A stretch of 64,000 nt of DNA from NCBI RefSeq assembly GCF_031323975.1, contig NZ_JAVIWS010000001.1:2170001-2234000 (forward strand). The letters run 5' to 3'. Both the position numbers and the translations under genes were made by a program. The number at the start of each line of letters is the position of its first letter. Position 1 is the first letter of the stretch. Below are positions 51,892-62,195 of this stretch, in pieces. The notes beneath the pieces are model-generated. The model did no database searches. It saw only the letters and a list, made by a program, of their open reading frames with translations, and was not told the origin of the DNA. The stretch comes from Escherichia ruysiae. GTDB lineage: Bacteria > Pseudomonadota > Gammaproteobacteria > Enterobacterales > Enterobacteriaceae.

Positions 51892-54159
51892 ATGAAAGTA
51901 TTAATTGTTGAAAGCGAGTTTCTACATCAGGACACCTGGGTCGGTAGCGCCGTTGAGCGTCTGGCGAATGCCTTGAGTCAACAAAATGTTACCGTCATTA
52001 AATCAACCTCATTTGATGATGGTTTTGCCATTCTCTCTTCAAATGAAGCCATTGATTGTCTGATGTTCAGTTATCAAATGGAGCATCCGGACGAACATCA
52101 AAACGTCAGAGAATTGATCGGTAAACTTCATGAACGCCAGCAAAACGTGCCGGTATTCCTGTTAGGCGATCGGGAAAAATCAATCGCCGCGCTGGATCGC
52201 GACCTGCTGGAGCTTGTCGATGAATTCGCCTGGATTCTGGAAGATACTGCCGATTTTATTGCCGGGCGCGCCATCGCCGCGATGACCCGCTACCGTCAAC
52301 AGTTGTTACCGCCACTGTTCAGCGCGCTGATGAAATATAGCGACATCCATGAGTATTCCTGGGCCGCGCCGGGTCACCAGGGCGGTGTGGGGTTCACTAA
52401 AACGCCAGCCGGACGTTTCTACCATGACTATTATGGTGAAAACCTGTTCCGCACCGATATGGGTATTGAACGAACTTCTCTCGGTTCTTTGCTCGACCAT
52501 ACTGGCGCATTTGGCGAAAGTGAAAAATATGCCGCGCGCGTATTTGGTGCCGATCGCTCCTGGTCAGTCGTTGTTGGCACTTCAGGTTCTAACCGCACCA
52601 TCATGCAAGCCTGCATGACGGATAACGACGTGGTCGTTGTTGACCGTAACTGCCACAAATCCATTGAACAAGGCTTAATGCTGACTGGCGCGAAACCGGT
52701 ATACATGGTGCCAAGCCGCAACCGCTACGGCATTATCGGGCCAATCTACCCGCAGGAAATGCAGCCTGAAACCTTGCAGAAGAAAATCAGCGAAAGCCCG
52801 CTGACTAAAGACAAAGTCGGGCAAAAACCCTCTTACTGCGTGGTGACCAACTGCACCTACGACGGCGTGTGCTATAACGCCAAAGACGCGCAGGATCTGC
52901 TGGAAAAAACCTCTGACCGTCTGCACTTCGACGAAGCCTGGTATGGCTACGCACGGTTTAACCCAATCTATGCCGATCACTATGCAATGCGCGGTGAACC
53001 GGGCGATCACAATGGCCCAACCGTTTTCGCTACCCACTCCACACATAAACTGCTGAATGCGCTGTCGCAGGCGTCTTATATTCATGTACGTGAAGGCCGG
53101 GGCGCGATTAACTTCTCCCGCTTTAATCAGGCATACATGATGCATGCCACTACTTCCCCGCTGTATGCCATCTGCGCATCAAACGATGTGGCTGTATCAA
53201 TGATGGACGGCAACAGCGGTCTGTCACTGACTCAGGAAGTGATCGACGAAGCGGTCGATTTCCGCCAGGCAATGGCACGGTTGTATAAAGAGTTTACTGA
53301 CGAAGGTAGCTGGTTCTTTAAACCGTGGAATAAAGAAATGGTTACCGATCCGGAAACCGGCAAAACCTATGACTTTGCTGACGCGCCGCGCAAACTGCTG
53401 ACCACCGTTCAGGACTGCTGGGTAATGCATCCGGGCGAAAGCTGGCACGGCTTTAAAGATATCCCGGACAACTGGAGTATGCTCGACCCGATTAAAGTCA
53501 GCATCCTCGCACCGGGGATGGGTGAAGACGGTGAACTGGAAGAGACAGGCGTACCTGCCGCACTGGTTACCGCATGGCTTGGCCACCACGGCATCGTGCC
53601 AACTCGCACCACCGATTTCCAGATTATGTTCCTGTTCTCAATGGGCGTGACCCGAGGGAAATGGGGAACTCTGGTTAACACCCTCTGTTCCTTCAAACGC
53701 CACTACGACGCCAACACACCACTGGCGCAGGTGATGCCGGAACTTGTTGAACAATATCCTGACACTTACGCGAACATGGGGATTCACGATCTGGGTGACA
53801 AAATGTTTGCCTGGCTGAAAGAAAACAACCCAGGAGCACGGTTGAACGAAGCCTATTCCGGCCTGCCGGTGGCGGAAATCACTCCGCGTGAAGCGTACAA
53901 CGCGATTGTCGACAACAACGTTGAGCTGGTATCCATTGAAAATCTGCCAGGACGCATTGCGGCGAACTCAGTTATCCCTTATCCGCCAGGAATCCCGATG
54001 CTGCTGTCTGGTGAAAACTTCGGCGATAAAAACAGTCCGCAGGTAAGTTATTTACGCTCGCTGCAATCCTGGGATCATCATTTCCCTGGATTTGAACACG
54101 AAACTGAAGGTACTGAAATTATTGACGGTATTTACCACGTAATGTGTGTGAAAGCGTAA
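51892..54159 (+). CDS. adiA: Biodegradative arginine decarboxylase AdiA
   Basis: The 755-residue PLP-dependent acid-inducible enzyme converts arginine to agmatine, consuming a cytoplasmic proton. It has the N-terminal wing domain (MKVLIVESEFLHQDTW), the PLP lysine motif ATHSTHKLLNALSQ (Lys386) and the group III decarboxylase C-terminal domain. Two ATGs are adjacent (51889, 51892); the second gives the K-12 length. With adiC (antiporter) and adiY (regulator) downstream it forms arginine-dependent acid resistance. A terminator separates it from adiY. Lysine decarboxylase CadA, normally nearby in K-12, is missing from this window. Confidence 0.97.
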   Translation: MKVLIVESEFLHQDTWVGSAVERLANALSQQNVTVIKSTSFDDGFAILSSNEAIDCLMFSYQMEHPDEHQNVRELIGKLHERQQNVPVFLLGDREKSIAALDRDLLELVDEFAWILEDTADFIAGRAIAAMTRYRQQLLPPLFSALMKYSDIHEYSWAAPGHQGGVGFTKTPAGRFYHDYYGENLFRTDMGIERTSLGSLLDHTGAFGESEKYAARVFGADRSWSVVVGTSGSNRTIMQACMTDNDVVVVDRNCHKSIEQGLMLTGAKPVYMVPSRNRYGIIGPIYPQEMQPETLQKKISESPLTKDKVGQKPSYCVVTNCTYDGVCYNAKDAQDLLEKTSDRLHFDEAWYGYARFNPIYADHYAMRGEPGDHNGPTVFATHSTHKLLNALSQASYIHVREGRGAINFSRFNQAYMMHATTSPLYAICASNDVAVSMMDGNSGLSLTQEVIDEAVDFRQAMARLYKEFTDEGSWFFKPWNKEMVTDPETGKTYDFADAPRKLLTTVQDCWVMHPGESWHGFKDIPDNWSMLDPIKVSILAPGMGEDGELEETGVPAALVTAWLGHHGIVPTRTTDFQIMFLFSMGVTRGKWGTLVNTLCSFKRHYDANTPLAQVMPELVEQYPDTYANMGIHDLGDKMFAWLKENNPGARLNEAYSGLPVAEITPREAYNAIVDNNVELVSIENLPGRIAANSVIPYPPGIPMLLSGENFGDKNSPQVSYLRSLQSWDHHFPGFEHETEGTEIIDGIYHVMCVKA

Positions 54160-54495
54160 CCACTATTCCGCTGAAGGCGTAATTGTTTTAATAACATTAC
54201 GCCGCCTGGCCTGAGGCCTTTTGAGTATGGCAACGTTTTCATAAAAATTGCTGCAAACAAAAATGTCATGCTTTTTGCGCGGTCCCACCCCGCGCTTTTT
54301 TTTGTTTATTATTTACCCTTATTTACTCTGTAAAATTTTTTGTACATGAGAAATTACTATAAAAATTTGTAATATTAGTAAAACACGTTATTTTTATGCA
54401 TGTTTTGATTCGTCATACAATTATATAACCCGTTCCCGGTATCTCTCTATGTTGGCGAGATCCACTATTTTTCTTTGCATTTCAGGAGTACATGT
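54160..54495. other. adiA / adiY intergenic region
   Basis: These 336 bases hold the adiA terminator in the first half and an AT-rich stretch that is presumably the adiY promoter. No gene was seen. Confidence 0.5.
54277..54303 (+). terminator. adiA terminator
   Basis: GCGCGG, loop TCCCACC, CCGCGC followed by TTTTTTTT: a short GC-rich stem with an eight-base T-run. Confidence 0.85.
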
Positions 54496-55257
54496 ATGAG
54501 GATTTGCAGCAACCAACCTTGTATAGTTTTATTAACTGAAAAAGATGTCTGGCTAAGAGTGAATGGGAAAGAGCCTATAAGTTTAAAAGCTAACCATATG
54601 GCGTTATTAAGTTGTGAAAATAATATTATCGACGCCTCCTCTCTGAATAACACTTTGATTGCTTATATTAGCCTCGACATCATCAAAGATTATCTCCGTT
54701 TTCTGAATAAAGATCTCTCGAAAATACCGGTCTGGCAACGTAGCGCCACACCGATTATTTCCCTGCCATGCCTTACACCAGAGGTGTTTCGCGTTGCAGC
54801 GCAACATAGCACAGAGCCTGCTGAAACAGAGTCGGAAAAAGAACGAACACGTGCATTATTATTCACTGTGCTCTCTCGCTTTCTCGACAGTAAAAAATTC
54901 CTTTCTCTACTTATGTATATGTTACGTAATTGTGTTAGCGACAGCGTTTATCAAATCATTGAAAGCGATATCCATAAAGACTGGAATCTTAGTATGGTAG
55001 CCAGTTGTTTATGTCTTAGCCCAAGTTTGTTAAAGAAAAAGCTGAAAAGCGAAAACACCAGTTATAGCCAAATAATAACCACCTGCCGGATGCGTTATGC
55101 TGTAAATGAATTAATGATGGATGGAAAAAATATCTCACAGGTGTCACAGTCCTGTGGCTACAACAGCACGTCTTACTTTATTTCTGTATTTAAAGACTTC
55201 TATGGCATGACGCCACTCCATTATGTTAGCCAACACAGAGAACGTTCTGTCGCCTGA
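54496..55257 (+). CDS. adiY: AraC-family regulator AdiY
   Basis: The 253-residue activator of the arginine acid-resistance genes has a C-terminal helix-turn-helix pair (NLSMVASCLCLSPSLLKKKLKSENTSYSQ; ISQVSQSCGYNSTSYFISVFKDFYGMTPLHY) of the same broad Rns/GadX-like type as the island regulator. The start MRICSNQPCIV at 54496 follows AGGAGTACATGT; a frame seven codons longer has no support. It lies between adiA and adiC as in K-12. Confidence 0.95.
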   Translation: MRICSNQPCIVLLTEKDVWLRVNGKEPISLKANHMALLSCENNIIDASSLNNTLIAYISLDIIKDYLRFLNKDLSKIPVWQRSATPIISLPCLTPEVFRVAAQHSTEPAETESEKERTRALLFTVLSRFLDSKKFLSLLMYMLRNCVSDSVYQIIESDIHKDWNLSMVASCLCLSPSLLKKKLKSENTSYSQIITTCRMRYAVNELMMDGKNISQVSQSCGYNSTSYFISVFKDFYGMTPLHYVSQHRERSVA

Positions 55258-55393
55258 TTTATAACCTTTACAAAGAGATATATTAATAACGGCATCAGCG
55301 ATAACCCGACTGACGATAATTCAATGCGCGAATGCAGGCGTATGATATGACGTAATTTATTGTCACGAAGCTCGCCTTCGCAGGAGTTTAATT

Positions 55394-56731
55394 ATGTCTT
55401 CGGATGCTGATGCTCACAAAGTGGGCTTAATCCCCGTCACTCTGATGGTGTCGGGGAATATTATGGGGTCAGGTGTCTTTCTGTTACCTGCAAACCTGGC
55501 CTCGACTGGCGGTATTGCTATATATGGTTGGTTGGTGACGATTATCGGTGCTTTGGCTTTATCGATGGTCTACGCCAAAATGTCGTTCCTCGATCCCAGC
55601 CCTGGCGGTTCATATGCCTACGCGCGCCGCTGTTTTGGTCCTTTTCTCGGATATCAAACCAACGTTCTCTACTGGCTGGCCTGCTGGATCGGCAATATCG
55701 CCATGGTGGTCATTGGCGTCGGCTATTTGAGCTATTTCTTCCCGCTCCTCAAAGATCCGTGGGTATTAACCATCACCTGCGTGGTGGTGCTGTGGATCTT
55801 CGTTCTGCTTAATATCGTCGGTCCGAAAATGATCACCCGCGTGCAGGCCGTCGCTACCGTGCTGGCGCTGATTCCAATCGTCGGGATTGCCGTATTCGGC
55901 TGGTTCTGGTTCCACGGAGAAACCTATATGGCGGCATGGAACGTCAGCGGCCTGGGCACCTTCGGCGCGATTCAAAGCACCTTAAACGTTACGCTGTGGT
56001 CATTTATCGGGGTGGAAAGTGCGTCTGTTGCAGCGGGTGTGGTGAAAAACCCGAAACGCAACGTCCCTATCGCCACCATTGGCGGGGTATTGATTGCCGC
56101 CGTTTGCTATGTGCTCTCGACCACCGCGATTATGGGGATGATCCCCAACGCCGCACTGCGCGTTTCCGCCTCACCTTTCGGTGATGCTGCACGGATGGCG
56201 CTGGGTGATACCGCAGGAGCCATTGTCTCCTTCTGTGCGGCGGCTGGTTGCTTAGGTTCGCTGGGTGGCTGGACACTACTGGCCGGGCAAACGGCGAAAG
56301 CCGCTGCCGATGACGGTCTGTTCCCACCGATTTTTGCCCGCGTCAACAAAGCAGGCACACCGGTAGCCGGGTTGATTATCGTCGGTATCCTGATGACTAT
56401 CTTCCAGTTCAGCAGCATTTCGCCAAACGCAACCAAAGAGTTCGGTCTGGTCTCTTCCGTATCGGTAATCTTTACCCTGGTGCCTTATCTTTATACCTGT
56501 GCCGCTTTACTGCTTTTAGGCCACGGTCACTTTGGTAAAGCGCGTCCGGCGTATCTGGCCATCACCACTATCGCCTTCCTTTACTGCATCTGGGCGGTAG
56601 TCGGTTCTGGTGCACAAGAGGTCATGTGGTCATTTGTCACGCTGATGGTAATCACCGCAATGTACACACTGAACTACAACCGGCTGCATAAAAACCCCTA
56701 TCCTTTAGATGCACCAATAAGCAAAGATTAA
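55394..56731 (+). CDS. adiC: Arginine:agmatine antiporter AdiC
   Basis: The 445-residue APC-fold transporter has twelve membrane segments and imports arginine in exchange for agmatine, completing the acid-resistance cycle. The helix-1 substrate motif [16 protein letters not shown] is intact, as are [20 protein letters not shown] in helix 6 and W293-region [17 protein letters not shown]. It starts after GCAGGAG. An inverted repeat follows. Confidence 0.97.
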   Translation: MSSDADAHKVGLIPVTLMVSGNIMGSGVFLLPANLASTGGIAIYGWLVTIIGALALSMVYAKMSFLDPSPGGSYAYARRCFGPFLGYQTNVLYWLACWIGNIAMVVIGVGYLSYFFPLLKDPWVLTITCVVVLWIFVLLNIVGPKMITRVQAVATVLALIPIVGIAVFGWFWFHGETYMAAWNVSGLGTFGAIQSTLNVTLWSFIGVESASVAAGVVKNPKRNVPIATIGGVLIAAVCYVLSTTAIMGMIPNAALRVSASPFGDAARMALGDTAGAIVSFCAAAGCLGSLGGWTLLAGQTAKAAADDGLFPPIFARVNKAGTPVAGLIIVGILMTIFQFSSISPNATKEFGLVSSVSVIFTLVPYLYTCAALLLLGHGHFGKARPAYLAITTIAFLYCIWAVVGSGAQEVMWSFVTLMVITAMYTLNYNRLHKNPYPLDAPISKD

Positions 56732-56756
56732 GCCCCCTTAATCCAGCAAACATAAA

Positions 56757-56784
56757 AGCCAACCTTAAGAACTTAAGGTTGGCT
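56757..56784 (+). terminator. Inverted repeat after adiC
   Basis: AGCCAACCTTAAG and CTTAAGGTTGGCT form a perfect 13-bp stem. Its right arm contains the first half of the PmrA box for eptA, so the sequence serves two purposes. Confidence 0.7.
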
Positions 56785-56788
56785 TAAC
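56772..56788 (+). promoter_or_regulatory. PmrA (BasR) box upstream of eptA
   Basis: CTTAAG-GTTGG-CTTAAC fits the PmrA consensus HTTAAK-N5-HTTAAK except at the last base. It lies 47 bases before the eptA start, supporting BasR activation of eptA-basRS, an autoregulated operon. Confidence 0.75.
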
Positions 56789-56834
56789 TTTGCTTTGCGA
56801 GCATATGCGCACTTTGTTCGATGGAAACACCGTG

Positions 56835-58478
56835 ATGTTGAAGCGCCTTCTAAAAAGACCCTCTTTGAATTTACTCGCCTGGCTATTGCTGGCCTCTTTT
56901 TATATTGCTATCTGCCTGAACATTGCCTTTTTTAAACAGGTTTTACAGGCGCTACCGCTGGATTCAATGCATAACGTGCTGGTTTTCTTGTCGATGCCGG
57001 TCGTCGCGTTCAGCGTGATTAATATTGTCCTGACGCTAGGCTCTTTCTTATGGCTTAATCGTCCACTGGCCTGCCTGTTTATTCTTGTCGGCGCGTCTGC
57101 GCAATATTTCATAATGACTTATGGCATCGTCATCGACCGTTCGATGATTGCCAATATCATGGATACCACACCTGCGGAAAGCTACGCGTTAATGACACCG
57201 CAGATGTTATTAACGCTAGGGTTAAGTGGGGTTCTTGCTGCACTGATTGCCTGCTGGGTAAAAATCAAACCCGCAGCCTCACGCCTGCGTAGCGTTCTTT
57301 TCCGTGGAGCCAATATTCTGATTTCTGTGCTGCTGATTCTGCTGGTCGCCGCGTTGTTTTATAAAGACTACGCCTCGCTGTTTCGTAACAACAAAGAGCT
57401 GGTGAAATCCTTAAGCCCCTCCAACAGCATTGTTGCCAGTTGGTCATGGTATTCCCACCAGCGACTGGCAAATCTGCCGCTGGTTCGCATTGGCGAGGAT
57501 GCACACCGCAACCCGTTAATGCAAAACGAGAAACGTAAAAATCTGACCATCTTGATCGTCGGCGAAACCTCGCGGGCAGAGAATTTCTCACTCAATGGCT
57601 ACTCGCGTGAAACTAATCCACGGCTGGCGAAAGATAATGTGGTCTATTTCCCCAATACCGCGTCTTGCGGCACGGCAACGGCTGTCTCTGTGCCATGCAT
57701 GTTCTCGGATATGCCGCGTGAGCATTACAAAGAAGAGCTGGCACAGCACCAGGAAGGCGTGCTGGATATCATTCAGCGAGCGGGCATTAATGTGTTGTGG
57801 AATGACAACGACGGTGGCTGCAAAGGTGTCTGCGACCGCGTACCACACCAGAATGTCACCGCGCTGAACCTGCCCGGCCAGTGCATCAACGGCGAATGCT
57901 ATGACGAGGTGCTGTTCCACGGGCTGGAAGAGTACATCAATAACCTGCAAGGTGATGGCGTGATTGTCTTACACACCATCGGTAGCCACGGCCCGACCTA
58001 TTACAACCGCTATCCGCCGCAGTTCAGGAAATTTACCCCCACCTGCGACACCAACGAGATCCAGACCTGTTCCAAAGAACAACTGGTGAACACTTACGAT
58101 AATACGTTGCTCTACGTCGACTATATTGTTGATAAAGCAATTAATCTGCTGAAAGAACATCAGGATAAATTTACCACCAGCCTGGTTTATCTTTCTGACC
58201 ACGGTGAATCGTTAGGTGAAAATGGCATCTATCTACACGGCCTGCCTTATGCCATCGCGCCTGATAGCCAAAAACAAGTACCGATGCTGCTGTGGTTGTC
58301 GGAGGATTATCAAAAGCGGTATCAGATTGACCAGAGCTGCCTGCAAAAACAGGCACAAACACAGCACTATTCACAGGACAATTTATTCTCAACCCTGTTG
58401 GGATTAACCGGCGTCGAGACGAAGTATTACCAGGCTGCGGATGATATTCTGCAAACTTGCAGGAGAGTGACTGAATGA
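56835..58478 (+). CDS. eptA: Lipid A phosphoethanolamine transferase EptA (PmrC)
   Basis: The 547-residue inner-membrane enzyme has five N-terminal membrane helices and a periplasmic metal-dependent sulfatase-like domain. It moves phosphoethanolamine from phosphatidylethanolamine to lipid A, lowering negative charge and polymyxin binding. The catalytic threonine lies in [14 protein letters not shown], and [11 protein letters not shown] supplies metal ligands. The ATG at 56835 ([13 protein letters not shown]) matches K-12; an upstream frame of 15 codons is not supported. It overlaps basR by 4 bases. Confidence 0.97.
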   Translation: MLKRLLKRPSLNLLAWLLLASFYIAICLNIAFFKQVLQALPLDSMHNVLVFLSMPVVAFSVINIVLTLGSFLWLNRPLACLFILVGASAQYFIMTYGIVIDRSMIANIMDTTPAESYALMTPQMLLTLGLSGVLAALIACWVKIKPAASRLRSVLFRGANILISVLLILLVAALFYKDYASLFRNNKELVKSLSPSNSIVASWSWYSHQRLANLPLVRIGEDAHRNPLMQNEKRKNLTILIVGETSRAENFSLNGYSRETNPRLAKDNVVYFPNTASCGTATAVSVPCMFSDMPREHYKEELAQHQEGVLDIIQRAGINVLWNDNDGGCKGVCDRVPHQNVTALNLPGQCINGECYDEVLFHGLEEYINNLQGDGVIVLHTIGSHGPTYYNRYPPQFRKFTPTCDTNEIQTCSKEQLVNTYDNTLLYVDYIVDKAINLLKEHQDKFTTSLVYLSDHGESLGENGIYLHGLPYAIAPDSQKQVPMLLWLSEDYQKRYQIDQSCLQKQAQTQHYSQDNLFSTLLGLTGVETKYYQAADDILQTCRRVTE

Positions 58479-59143
58479 AAATACTGATTGTTGAAGACGA
58501 TACGCTGTTATTGCAGGGGCTGATTCTGGCGGCACAAACCGAAGGCTACGCGTGCGATGGCGTCACGACCGCGCGGATGGCGGAACAAAGCCTGGAAGCC
58601 GGGCACTACAGCCTGGTGGTGTTGGATTTAGGTTTACCCGACGAAGATGGGCTGCATTTTCTCGCCCGTATCCGGCAGAAAAAATACACCCTGCCGGTAC
58701 TGATCCTCACCGCTCGCGACACCCTGACCGACAAAATCGCCGGGCTGGATGTCGGTGCCGATGACTATCTGGTAAAACCTTTTGCGCTGGAAGAGTTACA
58801 CGCCCGCATCCGCGCCCTGCTGCGACGCCATAATAATCAGGGCGAAAGCGAGTTGATTGTTGGCAATCTGACGCTGAATATGGGGCGCCGTCAGGTATGG
58901 ATGGGCGGCGAAGAATTGATTCTGACGCCCAAAGAATATGCTCTGCTATCGCGGCTGATGCTCAAAGCAGGCAGCCCGGTGCATCGGGAAATTCTCTACA
59001 ACGATATCTATAACTGGGATAACGAACCCTCGACCAACACCCTGGAAGTGCATATCCACAACCTGCGCGACAAAGTGGGCAAAACACGTATCCGCACCGT
59101 GCGCGGCTTTGGCTATATGCTGGTCGCGAATGAGGAAAACTAA
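58475..59143 (+). CDS. basR: Response regulator BasR (PmrA)
   Basis: The 222-residue OmpR-type regulator has a receiver domain with Asp51 ([13 protein letters not shown]) and [12 protein letters not shown], and a C-terminal winged helix ([38 protein letters not shown]). It activates lipid A modification genes in response to Fe(III), Zn or mild acid through BasS. Its start overlaps the end of eptA by 4 bases. Confidence 0.97.
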   Translation: MKILIVEDDTLLLQGLILAAQTEGYACDGVTTARMAEQSLEAGHYSLVVLDLGLPDEDGLHFLARIRQKKYTLPVLILTARDTLTDKIAGLDVGADDYLVKPFALEELHARIRALLRRHNNQGESELIVGNLTLNMGRRQVWMGGEELILTPKEYALLSRLMLKAGSPVHREILYNDIYNWDNEPSTNTLEVHIHNLRDKVGKTRIRTVRGFGYMLVANEEN

Positions 59144-59152
59144 TTGAATCTG

Positions 59153-60244
59153 ATGCGTTTTCTGCGCCGACCAATGTCGCTGCGTCAACGGCTGATATTG
59201 ACCATCGGCGCTATTCTGCTGGTTTTTGAGCTGATTAGCGTCTTCTGGCTATGGCATGAAAGTACCGAGCAAATTCAGCTCTTTGAGCAGGCGCTACGTG
59301 ACAATCGCAACAACGATCGCCACATCATGCGTGAGATCCGCGAAGCGGTCGCCAGCCTGATTGTCCCCGGCGTCTTTATGGTCAGCCTGACGCTATTTAT
59401 CTGCTATCAGGCGGTGCTTCGCATCACCCGCCCGCTGGCGGAGCTGCAAAAAGAGCTGGAAGCGCGCACCGCTGACAACTTAACGCCCATAGCCATTCAC
59501 AGTGCCACCCTCGAAATCGAAGCGGTGGTTTCGGCGTTGAACGATCTGGTCAGTCGCCTGACCAGCACGCTGGATAACGAAAGGTTGTTTACCGCTGACG
59601 TCGCGCACGAACTGCGAACGCCACTGGCGGGGGTGCGTTTGCATCTGGAACTGCTGGCGAAAACGCATCACATTGATGTAGCGCCGTTAGTCGCACGGCT
59701 TGATCAGATGATGGAGAGCGTCTCCCAGTTGTTGCAACTGGCGCGCGCCGGACAGTCATTTTCTTCCGGTAATTATCAGCATGTAAAACTGCTGGAAGAT
59801 GTGATCCTGCCCTCCTATGACGAACTCAGCACCATGCTCGACCAGCGTCAACAAACTTTGCTGTTACCAGAGAGCGCCGCTGACATCACTGTTCAGGGCG
59901 ACGCGACCCTGCTGCGGATGTTATTGCGTAACCTGGTAGAAAACGCCCATCGCTATAGTCCAGCAGGCAGCAACATTATGATTCAGCTGCAAGAAGATGG
60001 CGGTGCGGTAATGGCGGTTGAAGATGAAGGGCCTGGCATTGATGAGAGTAAATGCGGAGAGTTGAGCAAAGCGTTTGTACGAATGGACAGCCGTTATGGC
60101 GGGATTGGTCTGGGATTAAGTATTGTCAGCCGCATCACACAGTTGCATCACGGGCAGTTTTTCCTGCAAAACCGGGAAGAGGCTTCCGGTACGCGCGCCT
60201 GGGTACGGCTGAAGAAAGATCAATACGTGGCAAACCAGATATAG
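59153..60244 (+). CDS. basS: Sensor histidine kinase BasS (PmrB)
   Basis: The 363-residue kinase has two membrane helices (about residues 14-36 and 67-90) around a short acidic periplasmic loop that senses metals. HAMP follows, then phospho-acceptor ADVAHELRTPLAG (His152) and the ATPase domain (NLVENAHRYSPAG, DEGPGIDESK, GGIGLGLSIV). The ATG at 59153 gives the K-12 length; a TTG three codons earlier reads in frame. Its 3' end overlaps the antisense-encoded pmrR by 25 bases. Confidence 0.95.
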   Translation: MRFLRRPMSLRQRLILTIGAILLVFELISVFWLWHESTEQIQLFEQALRDNRNNDRHIMREIREAVASLIVPGVFMVSLTLFICYQAVLRITRPLAELQKELEARTADNLTPIAIHSATLEIEAVVSALNDLVSRLTSTLDNERLFTADVAHELRTPLAGVRLHLELLAKTHHIDVAPLVARLDQMMESVSQLLQLARAGQSFSSGNYQHVKLLEDVILPSYDELSTMLDQRQQTLLLPESAADITVQGDATLLRMLLRNLVENAHRYSPAGSNIMIQLQEDGGAVMAVEDEGPGIDESKCGELSKAFVRMDSRYGGIGLGLSIVSRITQLHHGQFFLQNREEASGTRAWVRLKKDQYVANQI

Positions 60245-60309
60245 AGAAAGCTGCTGACTACCAGCACGCTAAACACAGTCGTTAAACTTTCATAAACACG
60301 GTTTTTCAT
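60220..60309 (-). CDS. pmrR: PmrR, small membrane inhibitor of LpxT
   Basis: This 29-residue peptide (MKNRVYESLTTVFSVLVVSS, then FLYIWFATY) matches the PmrR peptide of E. coli and Salmonella. PmrR sits in the inner membrane, binds LpxT and blocks lipid A 1-phosphorylation, which favours EptA action at the same site. It is encoded opposite the end of basS and has its own PmrA box upstream. GGAGGAGAG precedes the ATG but lies in a perfect inverted repeat. It was found by reading the minus strand; it is too short for ordinary gene calling. Confidence 0.93.
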   Translation of the reverse strand: MKNRVYESLTTVFSVLVVSSFLYIWFATY

Positions 60310-60312
60310 TGC

Positions 60313-60340
60313 ACTCTCCTCCGTTGTCCTGGAGGAGAGT
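60313..60340 (-). promoter_or_regulatory. Hairpin that covers the pmrR ribosome-binding site
   Basis: ACTCTCCTCC and GGAGGAGAGT form a perfect 10-bp stem around loop AGGACAAC (minus strand). The downstream arm is the Shine-Dalgarno of pmrR, ending 3 bases before the ATG. If it lies within the transcript, translation would be restrained until the stem opens. Confidence 0.6.
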
Positions 60341-60353
60341 ATGCGCGTCAGAG

Positions 60354-60370
60354 ATTAAGTGAACCTTAAG
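60354..60370 (-). promoter_or_regulatory. PmrA (BasR) box upstream of pmrR
   Basis: On the minus strand CTTAAG-GTTCA-CTTAAT fits HTTAAK-N5-HTTAAK. It lies 45 bases before the pmrR ATG, like the eptA box before its gene. Confidence 0.8.
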
Positions 60371-60379
60371 AGTTCGATT

Positions 60380-60420
60380 GTTGGCCTGATAAGAGAGTGT
60401 CGCATCAGGCAATCCGTTTC
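60380..60420. repeat. REP-like palindrome after proP
   Basis: GGCCTGATAAGAGAGTGTCG continuing to CATCAGGC is a REP-type imperfect palindrome located right after the proP stop. Confidence 0.65.
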
Positions 60421-60423
60421 AGC

Positions 60424-61926
60424 TTACTCATCAATTCGCGGATGTTGCTGCACCAGGCGGGTACGTTTCGCCTGCAAATCGGCAATTTCCTGGTCAATAT
60501 CCTCGATTTTCTGCTCAATATTATCGTAATGCTCGACGAGAATTTCCTTCGCTTCCTGCAAATCTGACGCCGCAGGCGTCGCACCTTTCAGTGGACGATT
60601 CGCCGTCTCTTTCATGGTCACGCCGGTGATTAAACCAATCACCGCCACTACCATCAGGTAATAGGCAGGCATCATCAGATTATGCGAGCTTTCCACCAGC
60701 CAGGCCGCCAGCGTTGGCGTCAGACCGGCAACCAACACCGAAATATTAAATGCCGCCGCCAGCGCACTGTAACGGATATGTGTCGGGAACATCGCTGGCA
60801 AGGTAGAGGCCATAACACCCGTAAAGCAGTTAAGGATCACCGCCAGCATCAGCAACCCGGCGAAAATCAGGCCGATAATATTGCTGTTAATCAGGATAAA
60901 CGCCGGGATCGCCAGCGCAAACAACGCAACACTGCCGAGGATCACAAACGGACGACGGCCAAAACGGTCACTCAGCAAGCCCATCACCGGCTGAACAAAC
61001 AGCATACCGATCATAATCGCGATAATAATCAGCACCCCGTGGTCTTCGGAGTAATGCAGGTTATGCGACAAATAACTCGGCATATAAGTCAGCAACATGT
61101 AGTAAGTCACGTTGGTGGCGATCACCAGACCAATACATGTCAACAGACTGCGCCAGTGTTTGGTGGCAATCTCTTTAAACGAGACTTTCGGGCCATCCTG
61201 CAAACCTTCGCGGTCACCCTGTTCCAGTTTCTCAACATGTTGCTGGAACGCTGGCGTCTCTTCTAAAGCATGACGAAGATAAAGCCCAATAATTCCCAGC
61301 GGCAGCGCGATAAAGAACGGAATACGCCAGCCCCAGTCAAGGAAGTTCTCTTCACCGACGATGGTCGAAATCAACACCACCACGCCCGCACCCAGCACAA
61401 ACCCGGCAATAGAACCGAAGTCCAGCCAGCTGCCCATAAAGCCACGTTTACGGTCAGGTGAGTATTCCGCAACAAATATCGACGCTCCGGTATATTCACC
61501 GCCGACCGAGAAACCTTGTGCCATCTTACAGATCAACAGCAAAATCGGCGCCCAAATACCAATAGAGGCGTAGGACGGTATTAAACCGATACAGAACGTA
61601 CTGATCGACATAATCACAATAGTGATAGCGAGGATCTTCTGGCGACCATATTTATCGCCCAACATACCGAAGAAGAGTCCGCCAAGCGGTCGAATCAGAA
61701 AGGGAACGGAGAAGGTGGCAAGTGCAGCAACCATCTGCACGCTGGGGTCAGCCCCCGGGAAAAATACTTTACCTAATGCGTAAGCAACAAAACCATAAAC
61801 ACCAAAATCGAACCATTCCATTGCATTACCCAGCGATGCTGCAGTAATGGCTTTTCGCAGTTTACCGTCATCAATAATGGTGACATCACGAAGGGTTATC
61901 GGTTTTACTTTTTTCCTTTTCAGCAT
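60424..61926 (-). CDS. proP: Osmosensing proline/glycine betaine:H+ symporter ProP
   Basis: The 500-residue MFS transporter has twelve membrane segments and the signature GDKYGRQKILAI between helices 2 and 3. A long C-terminal cytoplasmic tail has heptad-like repeats (HYDNIEQKIEDIDQEIADLQ, residues about 465-495) that form the antiparallel coiled coil setting its osmotic threshold. It imports proline, glycine betaine and ectoine under high osmolality. The ATG at 61926 (MLKRKKVKPITL) matches K-12; 11 further upstream codons are open. Confidence 0.97.
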   Translation of the reverse strand: MLKRKKVKPITLRDVTIIDDGKLRKAITAASLGNAMEWFDFGVYGFVAYALGKVFFPGADPSVQMVAALATFSVPFLIRPLGGLFFGMLGDKYGRQKILAITIVIMSISTFCIGLIPSYASIGIWAPILLLICKMAQGFSVGGEYTGASIFVAEYSPDRKRGFMGSWLDFGSIAGFVLGAGVVVLISTIVGEENFLDWGWRIPFFIALPLGIIGLYLRHALEETPAFQQHVEKLEQGDREGLQDGPKVSFKEIATKHWRSLLTCIGLVIATNVTYYMLLTYMPSYLSHNLHYSEDHGVLIIIAIMIGMLFVQPVMGLLSDRFGRRPFVILGSVALFALAIPAFILINSNIIGLIFAGLLMLAVILNCFTGVMASTLPAMFPTHIRYSALAAAFNISVLVAGLTPTLAAWLVESSHNLMMPAYYLMVVAVIGLITGVTMKETANRPLKGATPAASDLQEAKEILVEHYDNIEQKIEDIDQEIADLQAKRTRLVQQHPRIDE

Positions 61927-62134
61927 AGCTTTCCTCGCAGAGTAAGCCCATTTCCGCACGCGTCAGGCAAATAGACGCGGCGCCCGCAAAAGGGGAGCGG
62001 GAATTGCAGGGTGCAATCTCTGTAACAAGCGTAGCTGGTTTGCTTACACGATCCGATTAAGGATTGTACAATCAAACCTGTTGACGCCTGAATTGGGCAG
62101 TTAATGACCTTTTTACCCTACCAGCGTTTAAATT

Positions 62135-62150
62135 TGTGATCAACTTCACA
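62135..62150 (-). promoter_or_regulatory. CRP site upstream of proP
   Basis: TGTGA-TCAACT-TCACA is a nearly ideal CRP palindrome, about 210 bases before the proP start. In K-12 CRP represses proP promoter P1 at such a site. The 269-base gap between proP and yjcZ contains no gene. Confidence 0.8.
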
Positions 62151-62195
62151 TATGGATTTCGTTGAGCACTCATTGATGTAACTGATTATTTACAG

